From assembly GCA_965238265.1 (NCBI GenBank), contig OZ250185.1, positions 3,782,001-3,846,000 on the forward strand: 64,000 nt of DNA. The letters are read 5' to 3'. Numbering within the stretch: position 1 is the stretch's first letter; each line of letters begins with the position of its first letter. This DNA comes from JAJDUF01 sp965238265 (GTDB taxonomy: Bacteria; Chloroflexota; UBA11872; UBA12225; JAJDUF01). Of this stretch, positions 42,116 through 50,687 are shown in pieces. The notes beneath the pieces were generated by a model, which saw nothing but the letters and a program-made list of their open reading frames with translations, searched no databases and was not told the DNA's origin. The position numbers were made by a program, and so were the translations under genes.

Positions 42116-43360
42116 TCAGCCGATCCGGCGGATAGCCTTGACCCCGGCCCAAGCACCGCCGAGCAAACCCAGACCAAAGACCCAGCCACTCAAGCTCAGG
42201 CTGGGAATGCCGGCAAAAAAGGCCCCCAGTGTGCAGCCAAGCCCTAAGCCGGCGCCATAGCCCATGAGGACCCCCCCGCCGAGGGTCTGCACATACCGCC
42301 GGCCCTGGCGCGGCACCCTGATCTTGAACTCCCCGGCCAGCAGTGCCGCCACGAACGAGCCGGCGACCAGGCCGAGCACCATATACAGCTCTTTCGTGGC
42401 GAACACGCCGGCAACAACGGTCATGCAGGGGCCGAGATCGGCGCCGGCAAGCTCGACATGCCAGCCGCCGACCGCCTCGAACAGTCCGTGCGACCAGCGG
42501 CCCAGCTCCCCGGTCACGCCGACCGGGCGCTCGTACAGGTATGACAACATGCCGATGACGCCGAGGGCGACACCACCACCGACCGCGGGCCATCCCGTCA
42601 CAAACACGCGCCGCCGGACACCGGCCCAATGCTCACGCACGCTCGCCGGCGGTAACTCCGGCCCGGCGGGGAATGTGGGCACGAGCATGTCGGCGCGTTG
42701 CTCCCACCAGACGAGCAGCGCATAGACACCCAGTAATCCCAGCAGGGTGAGTACGACCGCGCCCGTCCACCCCAGCGTGTGGGGCAGCCACACTATTGGC
42801 TGGCGAGCAATCAGCACCTCGTACCACCAGTTCCAGGTCAGCATCATGACGATGAGGCCGCCCAGCATCCCGAGTAGCGCCACCACAGAGGCGACGTAGC
42901 CCTCACCAATCCGATACAGATTGCCCGACATGCAGCCACCGGCGACCACCATGCCGCACCCAAAAATCAGGCCGGCGACCAGCGTAGTAGGGCCAACGGG
43001 GCTAATGCCGGCAAAGGCCGGCAAGCGCTCCGGGGCCAGGCGGGGGACATAGTTGTACATCACGAACGCGAACCCTATCGTGGCAACACCCAGCCCGGCC
43101 AAGACACCGCGCAGCATCCGGCCATCGCCAAGAAGGAAGAGATCGCGGAAGGCCGCGGTGAAGCAGAAGCGGCTGCGCTGGAGCACGAAGCCAAAGGCGA
43201 GGCCCACAATCCAGTAGATCGCCGCCGCGGGCCACATCCGCCCCAGCACCAGCGCAAAGCCCAGCGCAACCGCGGTGGCAATCACGCCAGCGATGGTGTG
43301 GCGGGGCAACCGCGACTGTGCCGCAGTGGTCAGTGAAACCGCCGAGGTCAACGTTGCCAT
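42116..43360 (-). CDS. YeeE/YedE (TsuA) family thiosulfate-type importer
   Basis: The 414-residue membrane protein has about ten hydrophobic segments. Signature regions are GLAFGFVLQRSRFCFTAAFRDLF (first half, with Cys) and VAGLIFGCGMVVAGGCMSGNLYRIGEG (about residue 130, two Cys), then a second half LAGADLGPCMTVVAGVFATKELYMVLG and GVLMGYGAGLGLGCTLGAFFAGI. Conserved Cys residues of these repeats relay thiosulfate through the bilayer. The ligand is probably thiosulfate, delivered to TusA encoded next. An AT-rich inverted repeat lies about 66 bases upstream. Confidence 0.9.
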   Translation of the reverse strand: MATLTSAVSLTTAAQSRLPRHTIAGVIATAVALGFALVLGRMWPAAAIYWIVGLAFGFVLQRSRFCFTAAFRDLFLLGDGRMLRGVLAGLGVATIGFAFVMYNYVPRLAPERLPAFAGISPVGPTTLVAGLIFGCGMVVAGGCMSGNLYRIGEGYVASVVALLGMLGGLIVMMLTWNWWYEVLIARQPIVWLPHTLGWTGAVVLTLLGLLGVYALLVWWEQRADMLVPTFPAGPELPPASVREHWAGVRRRVFVTGWPAVGGGVALGVIGMLSYLYERPVGVTGELGRWSHGLFEAVGGWHVELAGADLGPCMTVVAGVFATKELYMVLGLVAGSFVAALLAGEFKIRVPRQGRRYVQTLGGGVLMGYGAGLGLGCTLGAFFAGIPSLSLSGWVFGLGLLGGAWAGVKAIRRIG

Positions 43361-43425
43361 GAAGCCAATGCGCTCCCTCCCCGTGCCACGCTGGGCCCGC
43401 TGGGCCGACGCACCGAGGGGAAGTC

Positions 43426-43447
43426 TAGTATTCTTTGTAAGATACTA
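43426..43447. promoter_or_regulatory. AT-rich inverted repeat upstream of the sulfur operon
   Basis: TAGTAT and ATACTA are inverse copies 10 bases apart inside TAGTATTCTTTGTAAGATAC, an AT-rich patch in GC-rich sequence. It lies 66 bases before the transporter start on the minus strand. It may be a promoter with operator; the layout is like ArsR/CsoR-type sulfur regulators but no regulator gene is nearby. Confidence 0.35.
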
Positions 43448-43535
43448 AACAATTGGGGTTGTGCCAAGGTCGTCGCCGGAGACCAGAGACCGTGCATTGG
43501 ATGAATGATGGTCAGCCACGGTGTTTGCAGGCGTT

Positions 43536-43560
43536 GGATTCCCGCGAACGCGGGAATGAC
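43536..43560 (+). repeat. REP-like hairpin, family A, consensus copy
   Basis: GGATTCCCGC-GAAC-GCGGGAATGAC; perfect arms, between the sulfur operon promoter and the ABC-2 permease stop. Confidence 0.85.
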
Positions 43561-43583
43561 GGGAGCGGGGGGCATGGTGGCCG

Positions 43584-44669
43584 TCAATCCCATTTGAGCA
43601 GGCGCGTCGCGACGAGCAGCGCACCGGCCGTCCAGCCGGCGAGCACCAGGAGGTCTAGCTGCATGTCGAGCAGGCCGCCGCCGCTCATCATCACCGTGCG
43701 TAAGGCGTGGTTGAGATAGGTGAGGGGCAAGGCTTGGATCAAAGGCTGTAGGAACGCGGGCGCACCGTCGGTAGGGAAGTACGAGCCGCCGAGAAACATC
43801 ATGGGGAACGAGACGAGCATGGTCACGCCGGCGGCGCTGTCGGCATCACGGGGCATGCTCCCCAGGAGATAGCCGACGGCGAGCATACAGAGCGTGCCGA
43901 CGATCACCACGAACGCCAGCAGCCCGTAGCTCCCTTTCACGGTCACCCGGAACACGACAAAGGCCGTCAGCAGCAGCACAATGGCCTGCCCCAGGGAAAA
44001 CAGCAAATGCGCAGCCGCTTGGCTCGCCAGTAGCTCGATGGGCCGCAGGCCGGTGACCGCGAGGCGCCGCAGCACCCCTTTCTGACGCCATTCGACCAGG
44101 CGAGTGCCCACAAAGAGGTTAGCCCACATGATGACCATGCCAACCAAGCCCGGAGTCATGAAGTCAATAGTACGTATGCGCTCGGCCTCCACCTCGGATT
44201 CTTCGAGTTTGACCGGATCGGGGCCGCTGGCCTGCAAACTACGGTTCAGGCCGGCAACGATGTTCTGGATCGCCGCGCGCGCGACAGCCGCCGTCACCGG
44301 GTTACTCTTGTCGTAGAACGCCTGAATGGTGGCATCTCTCGCCGCCAAGCTCGCCTGAAAGCCGGCACCGATCACAAGCACCGCCCGTCTGTCACCGGCC
44401 GCCAGCGCCTGCAGCTCGGCGTCACGCTCACCCTCCACGATGTCCAGCGCCTCCAAGCCTTTCAGGCCCTCGACGAGCTGGATGGAGGCTGCCTGACGAT
44501 CCTCATCAACGATCCCCAACCGCAGCTGCTCGCTCCCTCCCGAGCCGAAGAGCGCACCAAACAGCAGCATGGAGATCAGGCCGATGCCGAGGCTGGTGAC
44601 GAGGGTGATGCGATTACGCAGGAGCATCCGCGTCTGCGTGACCGTGAGCACAGTGAGGCTGCGGAGCAT
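43584..44669 (-). CDS. ABC-2 type exporter permease
   Basis: The 361-residue protein starts at an ATG eight bases after GGAGG. An N-terminal helix (LLRNRITLVTSLGIGLISMLLFGALF) precedes a large external domain (about residues 50-190), then several membrane helices: GLVGMVIMWANLFVGTRLVEWRQKGVLRRLAVTG, LGQAIVLLLTAFVVFRVTVKG, VIVGTLCMLAVGYLLGS and MLVSFPMMFLGGSYFPTD. This is the DrrB/YhaP-like layout. It works with the ATPase encoded just upstream; the exported compound is unknown. Confidence 0.88.
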   Translation of the reverse strand: MLRSLTVLTVTQTRMLLRNRITLVTSLGIGLISMLLFGALFGSGGSEQLRLGIVDEDRQAASIQLVEGLKGLEALDIVEGERDAELQALAAGDRRAVLVIGAGFQASLAARDATIQAFYDKSNPVTAAVARAAIQNIVAGLNRSLQASGPDPVKLEESEVEAERIRTIDFMTPGLVGMVIMWANLFVGTRLVEWRQKGVLRRLAVTGLRPIELLASQAAAHLLFSLGQAIVLLLTAFVVFRVTVKGSYGLLAFVVIVGTLCMLAVGYLLGSMPRDADSAAGVTMLVSFPMMFLGGSYFPTDGAPAFLQPLIQALPLTYLNHALRTVMMSGGGLLDMQLDLLVLAGWTAGALLVATRLLKWD

Positions 44670-44726
44670 CGCGCTTCCCTCCAGGATTGCCACAACGAGG
44701 TGGTCGGATTCGGCTGCGGCTGGGCT

Positions 44727-45647
44727 TTAGTTGCGGAGACGATTACCAGTGAGCGACAGGAACACATCCTCCAGCGTCGGGGTGTGTACTTGCAGACTGT
44801 TGAGCGGGAGACCGCGCTCCGTGAGGAGCTGCAGCAACTGCACTAGCGTACCGTTGAGATCCACGGAACGTAGGACGACGGTCTGCTCCAGGCGATCCTG
44901 GCGGATGACACCACGGAGGCCATTCAGAACATCGGTGGATAGCTCATCCGCCAGGCTGCACTCAATCGAGCCGTCCTCGGTGAGCTGGCCAATCAACTCG
45001 CGCGGGGTATCCAAGGCCACGATCTTGCCGCGGTCCATGATGGCGATACGATCACAGAGCGTTTCGGCCTCTTCCATGTAGTGAGTCGTCAGCACGATGG
45101 TCTTGCCGTCCTGCCGAATCTCGCTGATAAGCTCCCATACCGACCGCCGTGCCTGCGGATCAAGTCCGGTCGTCGGCTCGTCGAGGAAGAGCAGCTTGGG
45201 ATCGTTGACGAGCGCGAGCGCGAGTGAAAGGCGTTGCTGTTGACCGCCGGAAAGCTCGGTGGCATAGGTACGTTGTCGCTCTCCAAGACCGAGCCGGTCG
45301 AGTAGATCGTTGCGTGGCACTGATTGCGGGTAGAGCGCCGCGAACAGGTCTAACGCTTCACCCGCTCGTAGCAGGTCCGGCAAGGTCGAGGCTTGCAGTT
45401 GTACACCGATACGCTGTTGCACCGCGCGCCGCTGCTGGCGCACGTCCAGGCCGTCAACGGTGACCGTGCCGGCATCGCCTTGGCGTAGCCCCTCGATGAT
45501 CTCCAGCGTCGTCGTCTTGCCAGCACCGTTCGGACCAAGAATGCCGAAGATTTCCCCAGCGTGTACTGCGAAGCTCACGCCGTCCACGGCTACGACGTCA
45601 CCGTAACGCTTGACAAGTCCTTCCACCTGGACAATGGAATCGCTCAT
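44727..45647 (-). CDS. ABC transporter ATPase (DrrA/CcmA-like)
   Basis: The 306-residue ATPase has Walker A GPNGAGKTTTLEIIEGL, Q-loop IGVQLQASTLPDLLRAGEAL, signature LSGGQQQRLSLALALVNDPK, Walker B LLFLDEPTTGLDPQAR and H-loop IVLTTHYMEEAETLCDRIAI. The C-terminal 90 residues (LEQTVVLRSVDLNGTLVQLLQ) match multidrug or antibiotic exporters. A GTG further upstream is also possible; the ATG at 45647 has GGTGAG upstream. It and the permease form a half-operon for drug or lipid export. Confidence 0.9.
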   Translation of the reverse strand: MSDSIVQVEGLVKRYGDVVAVDGVSFAVHAGEIFGILGPNGAGKTTTLEIIEGLRQGDAGTVTVDGLDVRQQRRAVQQRIGVQLQASTLPDLLRAGEALDLFAALYPQSVPRNDLLDRLGLGERQRTYATELSGGQQQRLSLALALVNDPKLLFLDEPTTGLDPQARRSVWELISEIRQDGKTIVLTTHYMEEAETLCDRIAIMDRGKIVALDTPRELIGQLTEDGSIECSLADELSTDVLNGLRGVIRQDRLEQTVVLRSVDLNGTLVQLLQLLTERGLPLNSLQVHTPTLEDVFLSLTGNRLRN

Positions 45648-45745
45648 CGCCGTTGCGCTCACCCCTCATCAAGATATACAGCCAACATGATCCTGTGAAT
45701 GTTTCGCTGACGCCGGCGGGAACTAGCCCCTGTTGGCATTTCCCG

Positions 45746-45829
45746 GTCATTCCCGCGAAGGCGGGAATCCAAAGCGGGCGCGCTGGCTGCGGCCCCAGAC
45801 ACCTGGATTCCGGCTTCTGCCGGAATGAC
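45746..45829. repeat. Two family A REP-like hairpins in opposite orientation
   Basis: 45746-45770 is an inverted consensus copy (GTCATTCCCGCGAAGGCGGG). 45805-45829 is a direct CCGGC variant, GGATTCCGGC-TTCTG-CCGGAATGAC, with compensating changes in both arms. They lie in the gap before the glutaredoxin gene. Confidence 0.85.
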
Positions 45830-45894
45830 AGGCGGCGAGCGATACCCCTACGGCGGGGTATCGCTGAGGAGGAGGCAGTGGGAGGAGCGGCGCC

Positions 45895-46200
45895 CTATTC
45901 CTCGCAGCCGCGCTGAACCGCCGTCGCAACGGTCTCAACGGACCGGACGATGCCTTTGTCCAGCAGATACGCTTCGACTTCCTCGCCACTCATGTCGGGA
46001 AGGATCTCGTCACCGACCTGGAGCGAGGGTTGGAGATATTGTCCCGTCAAGCGGACCATCTCCGCGTAGTTGTAGGGGTCGTTCACGATGTCCTTGTCTT
46101 CATACTCCAGACCGTACTTACCCAATACCGCCCGGACACCCTGGCTCCAGCCACACACCGGCTTCATGTAGGCCACAATCTTCGGCTGATCCGCTGCCAT
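45895..46200 (-). CDS. Glutaredoxin-like protein (CGWS active site)
   Basis: Start chosen at 46200 after GGAGTGCTGCT; 101 residues. It reads KIVAYMKPVCGWSQGVRAVLGKYGLEYEDKDIV, with active-site CGWS, a monothiol-type variant, then QYLQPSLQVGDEILPDMSGEEVEAYL with the cis-Pro segment expected as TVP altered to QPS. The C-terminus carries an extra RGC. It would reduce or transfer glutathione- or bacillithiol-type adducts or iron-sulfur clusters. Stands alone between two small unknowns. Confidence 0.8.
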   Translation of the reverse strand: MAADQPKIVAYMKPVCGWSQGVRAVLGKYGLEYEDKDIVNDPYNYAEMVRLTGQYLQPSLQVGDEILPDMSGEEVEAYLLDKGIVRSVETVATAVQRGCEE

Positions 46201-46425
46201 AGCAGCACTCCTTCCCTTGGAGAACAAATGGAGAACAAACGGCCGGTTCTACGACCGCCGATTGACTTCATGACTCTAGCACACCTGCCGCTCGATGAGG
46301 TAGGGCAGCCGCCGGTTCACCCTCCGCAGAGGCGTCCCTTATGGGCGCCCTCGCCTCGGGGAACTGGCACGGGCAACCACAAGGGTTGGCCCCTACGGCG
46401 CTGGAGGGGGCCGGGGGATGAGGCC

Positions 46426-46695
46426 CTAGCCCGGCTCGCGGACGAAAGCGAGTGCCGCTGCCAGCGCCGCCTGCGGCGTCGAAAAGGAGCCGATATTGCG
46501 GTAGTCACCGTCGCTCTGGTGCCCGACGACCGTGTATTCGGTCTCGCTCAACTGGGACACCTCCGCCGCTTGACCCGGTTGAGCGCCCTCGGTGCGGATG
46601 TCATGTCCGAGCGTCACGTAGTCGCCCGTGCGGGCAATCCGGCAGCGCACCGCCAGTGCATGCGCCGCCGCCGCGAGGCCAGTTTCTTCCGCCAT
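46426..46695 (-). CDS. Small protein of unknown function
   Basis: The 89-residue frame begins at an ATG preceded by GAAGAGGGG. It reads ALAVRCRIARTGDYVTLGHDI, VSQLSETEYTVVGHQSDGDYRNIGSFSTPQAALAAALAFVREP. The ending looks like a short beta-alpha unit common in small conserved hypotheticals. No known family is evident, but composition is protein-like and opposite-strand frames are worse. Confidence 0.5.
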   Translation of the reverse strand: MAEETGLAAAAHALAVRCRIARTGDYVTLGHDIRTEGAQPGQAAEVSQLSETEYTVVGHQSDGDYRNIGSFSTPQAALAAALAFVREPG

Positions 46696-46803
46696 AGCGC
46701 TACCCCTCTTCCCTGGAGCAAGCATACACGATCAGGCGGGGGATGATCGGCTGGGAGGGGGGGGTAGGCACCCCTCTGGTCCCCCCGCTGTGCAGGGGGA
46801 CAT

Positions 46804-46904
46804 GGATTCCCGCTTGCGCGGGAATGACAGACGAGACGACGGGAATGACGGGCGGCACCCCCTCTCTATCGCTCGGCGATGGAGAGGGGCCCGGGGGGTG
46901 AGGC
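46804..46904. repeat. Family A and family B REP-like hairpins side by side
   Basis: 46804-46828 is a family A consensus copy (GGATTCCCGC-TTGC-GCGGGAATGAC). 46858-46904 is family B (CCCCCTCTCTATCGCTCGGC-GATGGAGAGGGG with tail GGGGGGTGAGG). A partial GACGGGAATGACGGGCGG copy lies between them. Confidence 0.8.
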
Positions 46905-46922
46905 GCAACGAGCTTGGACGGG

Positions 46923-48107
46923 TCAGCGGACGGTATGCATTGGCATGATGACGTGGAGATAGTCGGGCAAGCCGCCGCCCCGGACGACCCCGGCGCTCAA
47001 CGGACCGGTGATCTCGAAGACCACTTCATCAATATCCTTCAGCTTGTCCGTTTCGGGGTCAATCGTACCGCCGGCGAGGGCGCTGGCGAACTCATTCAGA
47101 TACTCGGCATTGAAGGCGAGGTGAGTGCTCTCGCCCTCGATACTGGCGTCTAGCTTGTCGCGGCTTTCGCCAAGATCCTGGGCCTGCGCCTCGATGGTCA
47201 GACACCCTGGCGTCAAGCCATCGCCGTTCTCGCCGGCCTCGACCTCCAAGCGCACTACGTTCGCACTTTCCCGCGCAAAGAGCGAGACTCGCCGCGTCGC
47301 CTCAGCGAAGGCTTGGCGGGCTACAACCACCTTGGTCGCATAGCTCTTCGGGATCAGGTTCTGGACGTTCGGGAACTGCCCTTCGATCAGTCGTGAGACC
47401 AGGTTCACGTCACCAGCGCGGAACAACACCTGACTCCGGTTGGGTGTCACCGTCATTTCGACCGGATCATCGCCATCCCCGAGAATACGGGCCAACTCCA
47501 GCAAGGCCCTCGCCGGCACAATGACCTTCACCGGTTCGGGGACCTCCTGCTCCAGTGTTGCTTCCCGCATTACCAGGCGGAAACCATCGCTCGCCACCAG
47601 TGTGATCTGTGCCCCCTCTAGCTGAAAGCTCACGCCAGCGAGCACCGGCCGGGTATCGTCGCGGGCGGCGCCAAACGCGACCTGATTGATAAGCTCCTTG
47701 CAGAGCGCCCCATCCATGCTTACCGTCGGTTGATCCTCGGCCGTTGGCATCGGAGGAAACTCCTCCGGGTCAATGCCCCGGACCTGCGTCCGGCTCTGCT
47801 GGCAGGTCACAGTCAGCGTGCGGGTTTTTGCTTCTTCACGCAGCTCCACGGACTGACCCACCGGCAGGGAACCGACGAGGTCGGTGAGGAGCCTCGCCGG
47901 CACGGTGACGGTGCCCTCTTCCTCCACATTAGCCGTAACCCAGGTCGTAATCCCGAGGTCGAGGTTGGTAGCTGATAGCTTGAGGCGGCTGCCGTCAGTG
48001 GCCAGGAGGACATTCGCCAAAACGGGCATGGTTGGCCGGGTTCCTACTGCCCGGCTTACCGTGGAAAGTGCCTGGCTCAGATGATCTTGGGTACTGGTGA
48101 TACGCAT
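46923..48107 (-). CDS. dnaN: DNA polymerase III beta sliding clamp
   Basis: The 394-residue protein shows the three-domain clamp: domain I MRITSTQDHLSQALSTVSRAVGTRPTMPVLANVLL, domain II GALCKELINQVAFGAARDDTRPVLAGVSFQ with VASDGFRLVMREATL, and domain III GQFPNVQNLIPKSYATKVVV and a C-terminus ending VIMPMHTVR, close to the usual MPMR. It tethers polymerase to DNA. It follows dnaA by 333 bases, with the probable origin in between. Confidence 0.96.
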   Translation of the reverse strand: MRITSTQDHLSQALSTVSRAVGTRPTMPVLANVLLATDGSRLKLSATNLDLGITTWVTANVEEEGTVTVPARLLTDLVGSLPVGQSVELREEAKTRTLTVTCQQSRTQVRGIDPEEFPPMPTAEDQPTVSMDGALCKELINQVAFGAARDDTRPVLAGVSFQLEGAQITLVASDGFRLVMREATLEQEVPEPVKVIVPARALLELARILGDGDDPVEMTVTPNRSQVLFRAGDVNLVSRLIEGQFPNVQNLIPKSYATKVVVARQAFAEATRRVSLFARESANVVRLEVEAGENGDGLTPGCLTIEAQAQDLGESRDKLDASIEGESTHLAFNAEYLNEFASALAGGTIDPETDKLKDIDEVVFEITGPLSAGVVRGGGLPDYLHVIMPMHTVR

Positions 48108-48440
48108 CGTTGTACTCCCTTTTGTTCGGGGTGCTGATTCGAGTCTCGATTCCTCTCCGCCGCCGTATTAAGGGTGTGGATTGTGTGGATGCTGGGGATA
48201 CCCGGCCCGCTACGTCCGCTCCCTCGGTTACAACGCTGCCCACTGACCTGTGCCGAGTACACTTGGCATTGTGGATGACACTGGTGATAACGTGGGAATA
48301 ATGAGCGCGGCTGTCTCGGTTCCTCGGGTGCTTGCGCTGTATCTTGCCGTACCTCTCCGGTTATCCCCAGTCTGGACCACTTGTCCACACCAATGCGGCA
48401 GTTATCCACACTCTGCCGGTCAAAATGCCCCTTACCGTTG
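48108..48440. other. oriC: Probable chromosomal replication origin (oriC)
   Basis: The dnaA-dnaN spacer holds at least six DnaA-box-like words: a perfect TTATCCACA at 48402-48410, TTGTCCACA at 48381-48389, TTATCCCCA at 48361-48369, and on the other strand TGTGGATGA at 48270-48278, TGTGGATTG at 48175-48183 and TGTGGATGC at 48184-48192. The two orientations are grouped at opposite ends. A locally AT-richer patch (GATAACGTGGGAATAATGAG) at about 48286-48305 lies between them. It also carries the dnaN promoter and ribosome site. Confidence 0.8.
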
Positions 48441-49910
48441 TTACCCGGCGACCATCGCCCGCACCGCCTGTACCTGCTCGCGGACGGTCGCGTTCCGCTC
48501 CAACTCACGTCTGATCTTCCCGACGCCGTACAGCACGGTGCTGTGATCGCGGCCGCCGAGCAGGCGCCCAATCTCGACGAGCGACGCGCCGGTGTCTTCG
48601 CGTAGCAAGTACATTGCGACCTGCCGCGGGAGCACGACCTGTTTTGCGCGGCCCTTGCCCCGCAGTGCTTCACCCGTAATGCCGGAGAAGCTGATGACGG
48701 CCTGAATGATCTGCTCCGGCGAGAGCGTCTTCGCGGCCGGCGGACTGACTACTCCGGACAAGGCCGCTGCCGCCTGGTCAAGGGTCAACGGTCCGACCTG
48801 CAAGCCGGAGGTCGCGACCACGCGCGTCAGTGCGCCTTCCAGTTCGCGGATATTGCTCGTGACGCGCTGGGCGATGAAGTCCAGCACCTCCGGCGGCACT
48901 TGCGCCTCCATCGTCGCGGCCTTGGTCCGCAGGATGGCGGCGCGGGTCTCGAAGTCCGGCGGCTGGATGTCAGCAATCAGGCCCATTGCGAAACGTGAGC
49001 GCAAGCGGTCCTCAAGCGCGGCAATTGCGGCCGGCGGCCGGTCACTGGTGAGGACAATCTGCCGGCTTTCACCATGGAGCGTGTTGAAGGTATGGAAAAA
49101 CTCCTCTTGCGTTTGCTCCTTGCCACTCAGGAACTGGATATCGTCAATCAGTAGGATGTCCGTGGTGCGGTACTTACTCCGGAAAGCGTCGGCGCGCCCG
49201 CGCCGGATGTGGTTGATGAAATCGTTAGTGAATGTCTCCGAAGTGACGTAGAGTACCTGCGTACCGGTGTGGCTACGCAAAACATGATGCCCGATAGCAT
49301 GGAGGAGATGGGTCTTGCCCAGACCGACACCCCCATAGAGAAAGAGGGGATTGTAGGCCCCGGCCGGTGTATCGGCGACTGCCCGTGCTGCGGCGTGCGC
49401 AAGCTGGCTATGCTTGCCGACGATGAATTCTTGGAAGGTGTAGCGGGGATGGAGGCCCGCGTATGGGGACTCGGCGGCGGACTCATCAAGACGCGGTAGC
49501 GGCAGTGTTGCGGCCGGCGGCTGCTTGGTCTGCTTACCGCGACGCTTTGCGCTCGTCCGCGCCGGCCGCTTGCGGGCAGCCGCGGCGGCGGGTGCCGGCG
49601 TGCCATTACGCCGGGCCGGGGCGGGTGCCGCGATCACGTCGGGTGGCTCCGCGTTACTTTCCGTCACCACGAACTGCACTTCCGCCGGCGCTTGCCCCAC
49701 GACCGACTGCAAGGCACCTTCGACCAACGGCCGGAAGCGCTGCTCGAGTTTGTCACGGGCAAAGACGTGCGGGGCGCCGATGACAAAACGGCTGTCCTCC
49801 TGCGCCACCAAGCGGCTCTGCGCCAGGCATGTAGCGAACATAGCGCGGCTGACCTCGGAATGTGCGGCCAAGGCAGCGAGAACCTGCTCCCACGTTGCGT
49901 CTGCATTCAT
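48441..49910 (-). CDS. dnaA: Chromosomal replication initiator protein DnaA
   Basis: The 489-residue initiator has all four domains: domain I WEQVLAALAAHSEVSRAMFATCLAQ, a basic and Ala/Pro-rich linker (about residues 85-150), domain III with Walker A YGGVGLGKTHLLHAIGHHV, Walker B DILLIDDIQFLSGKEQTQEEFF and sensor region SDRPPAAIAALEDRLRSRFAMGL, and domain IV with the DnaA-box reader GRDHSTVLYGVGKIRRELE. It binds DnaA boxes in the spacer downstream, oligomerises with ATP and opens the origin. Confidence 0.96.
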   Translation of the reverse strand: MNADATWEQVLAALAAHSEVSRAMFATCLAQSRLVAQEDSRFVIGAPHVFARDKLEQRFRPLVEGALQSVVGQAPAEVQFVVTESNAEPPDVIAAPAPARRNGTPAPAAAAARKRPARTSAKRRGKQTKQPPAATLPLPRLDESAAESPYAGLHPRYTFQEFIVGKHSQLAHAAARAVADTPAGAYNPLFLYGGVGLGKTHLLHAIGHHVLRSHTGTQVLYVTSETFTNDFINHIRRGRADAFRSKYRTTDILLIDDIQFLSGKEQTQEEFFHTFNTLHGESRQIVLTSDRPPAAIAALEDRLRSRFAMGLIADIQPPDFETRAAILRTKAATMEAQVPPEVLDFIAQRVTSNIRELEGALTRVVATSGLQVGPLTLDQAAAALSGVVSPPAAKTLSPEQIIQAVISFSGITGEALRGKGRAKQVVLPRQVAMYLLREDTGASLVEIGRLLGGRDHSTVLYGVGKIRRELERNATVREQVQAVRAMVAG

Positions 49911-50064
49911 CGTGCCGGTGCGTGCAACCTCTAGACTAGAATCGCGTAGCGGCGCTGTGCGGACAAGCCGCTCGTCTACACTTCCTTTTCTCTAACGCGC
50001 GGCCTGGCCGCTGGGTGCGCGCTGCCGACGCTGGCGGCACCAGCTCCTTACAAGGAGGGCAGTT

Positions 50065-50526
50065 GTGTCGGATGTCCGACCGCCCCGGGTGCTGCGGATA
50101 AAGCGAAGGGTGCCCGGGCGCATTTCCCTCGGCGATGCGGCCACGTTGGAGGATGGGCCGGAGCTGCTCCAGCGCCTACTGCGCCCGGAGCCGGGGCAGG
50201 TCTTTCCGCTCGGCCGCGGGATTCACCCGATGACGACGGTGCCGCTGGGCCTGGCGATTGAGGCGGCGATCGCGGCGATCAACGGCACCGCACTCGACGT
50301 GGGCGTGCTGCGCTACTGCTCGTGCAGCATGGAGCATTTCACCTCCAACCGCCGGCCGCTGCGGGCGGTAGCGCGGGTAGCGGAGCTGGGCGCCCGGCAC
50401 GTCGAGTGCGCCGTCGAGGTGTGGGAGCGCGAGCGGCGAATCTGCACGGCGCGGATTGGGCTGTGCCAGGTGCGCGGCGGCCGCGCGGCGCCGCTCACGC
50501 CGCTCTATGTGGAGGCTGGGGGATGA
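50065..50526 (+). CDS. Unknown protein, member of a tandem pair
   Basis: A GTG start has AAGGAGGG upstream; 153 residues. It reads RISLGDAATLEDGPELLQRLLRPEPGQVFPLGRGIHPMTTVPLGLAIEAA, then LRYCSCSMEHFTSNRRPLRAVARVAELGARHVECAVEVWERERRICTARIGLCQV. The last segment has the long strands of hotdog-fold thioesterases (PaaI-like), but the match is weak and active-site residues are not clear. A close paralog follows at 50688. The family name is not known to me. Confidence 0.6.
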   Translation: MSDVRPPRVLRIKRRVPGRISLGDAATLEDGPELLQRLLRPEPGQVFPLGRGIHPMTTVPLGLAIEAAIAAINGTALDVGVLRYCSCSMEHFTSNRRPLRAVARVAELGARHVECAVEVWERERRICTARIGLCQVRGGRAAPLTPLYVEAGG

Positions 50527-50687
50527 GGCCTGGTCATCCCCCAGCCCTCTCTCCATCGCCGAGCGATAGAGAGAGGGAGTCCGCTGGAGGCGGGCGGCGG
50601 CGCGTAGGGGCGCAGCACGCTGCGCCCGTCCCACTGCGGAGCGGGGGGACCATAGGGGGCCAAGTACCTGATCGGAAGGAAGGGAAG

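Noticed and set aside
45895..46200. Thioredoxin or peroxiredoxin instead of glutaredoxin
   Set aside because: The single CGWS motif at the end of the first strand and the short length fit a glutaredoxin; WCGPC and peroxidatic motifs are absent.
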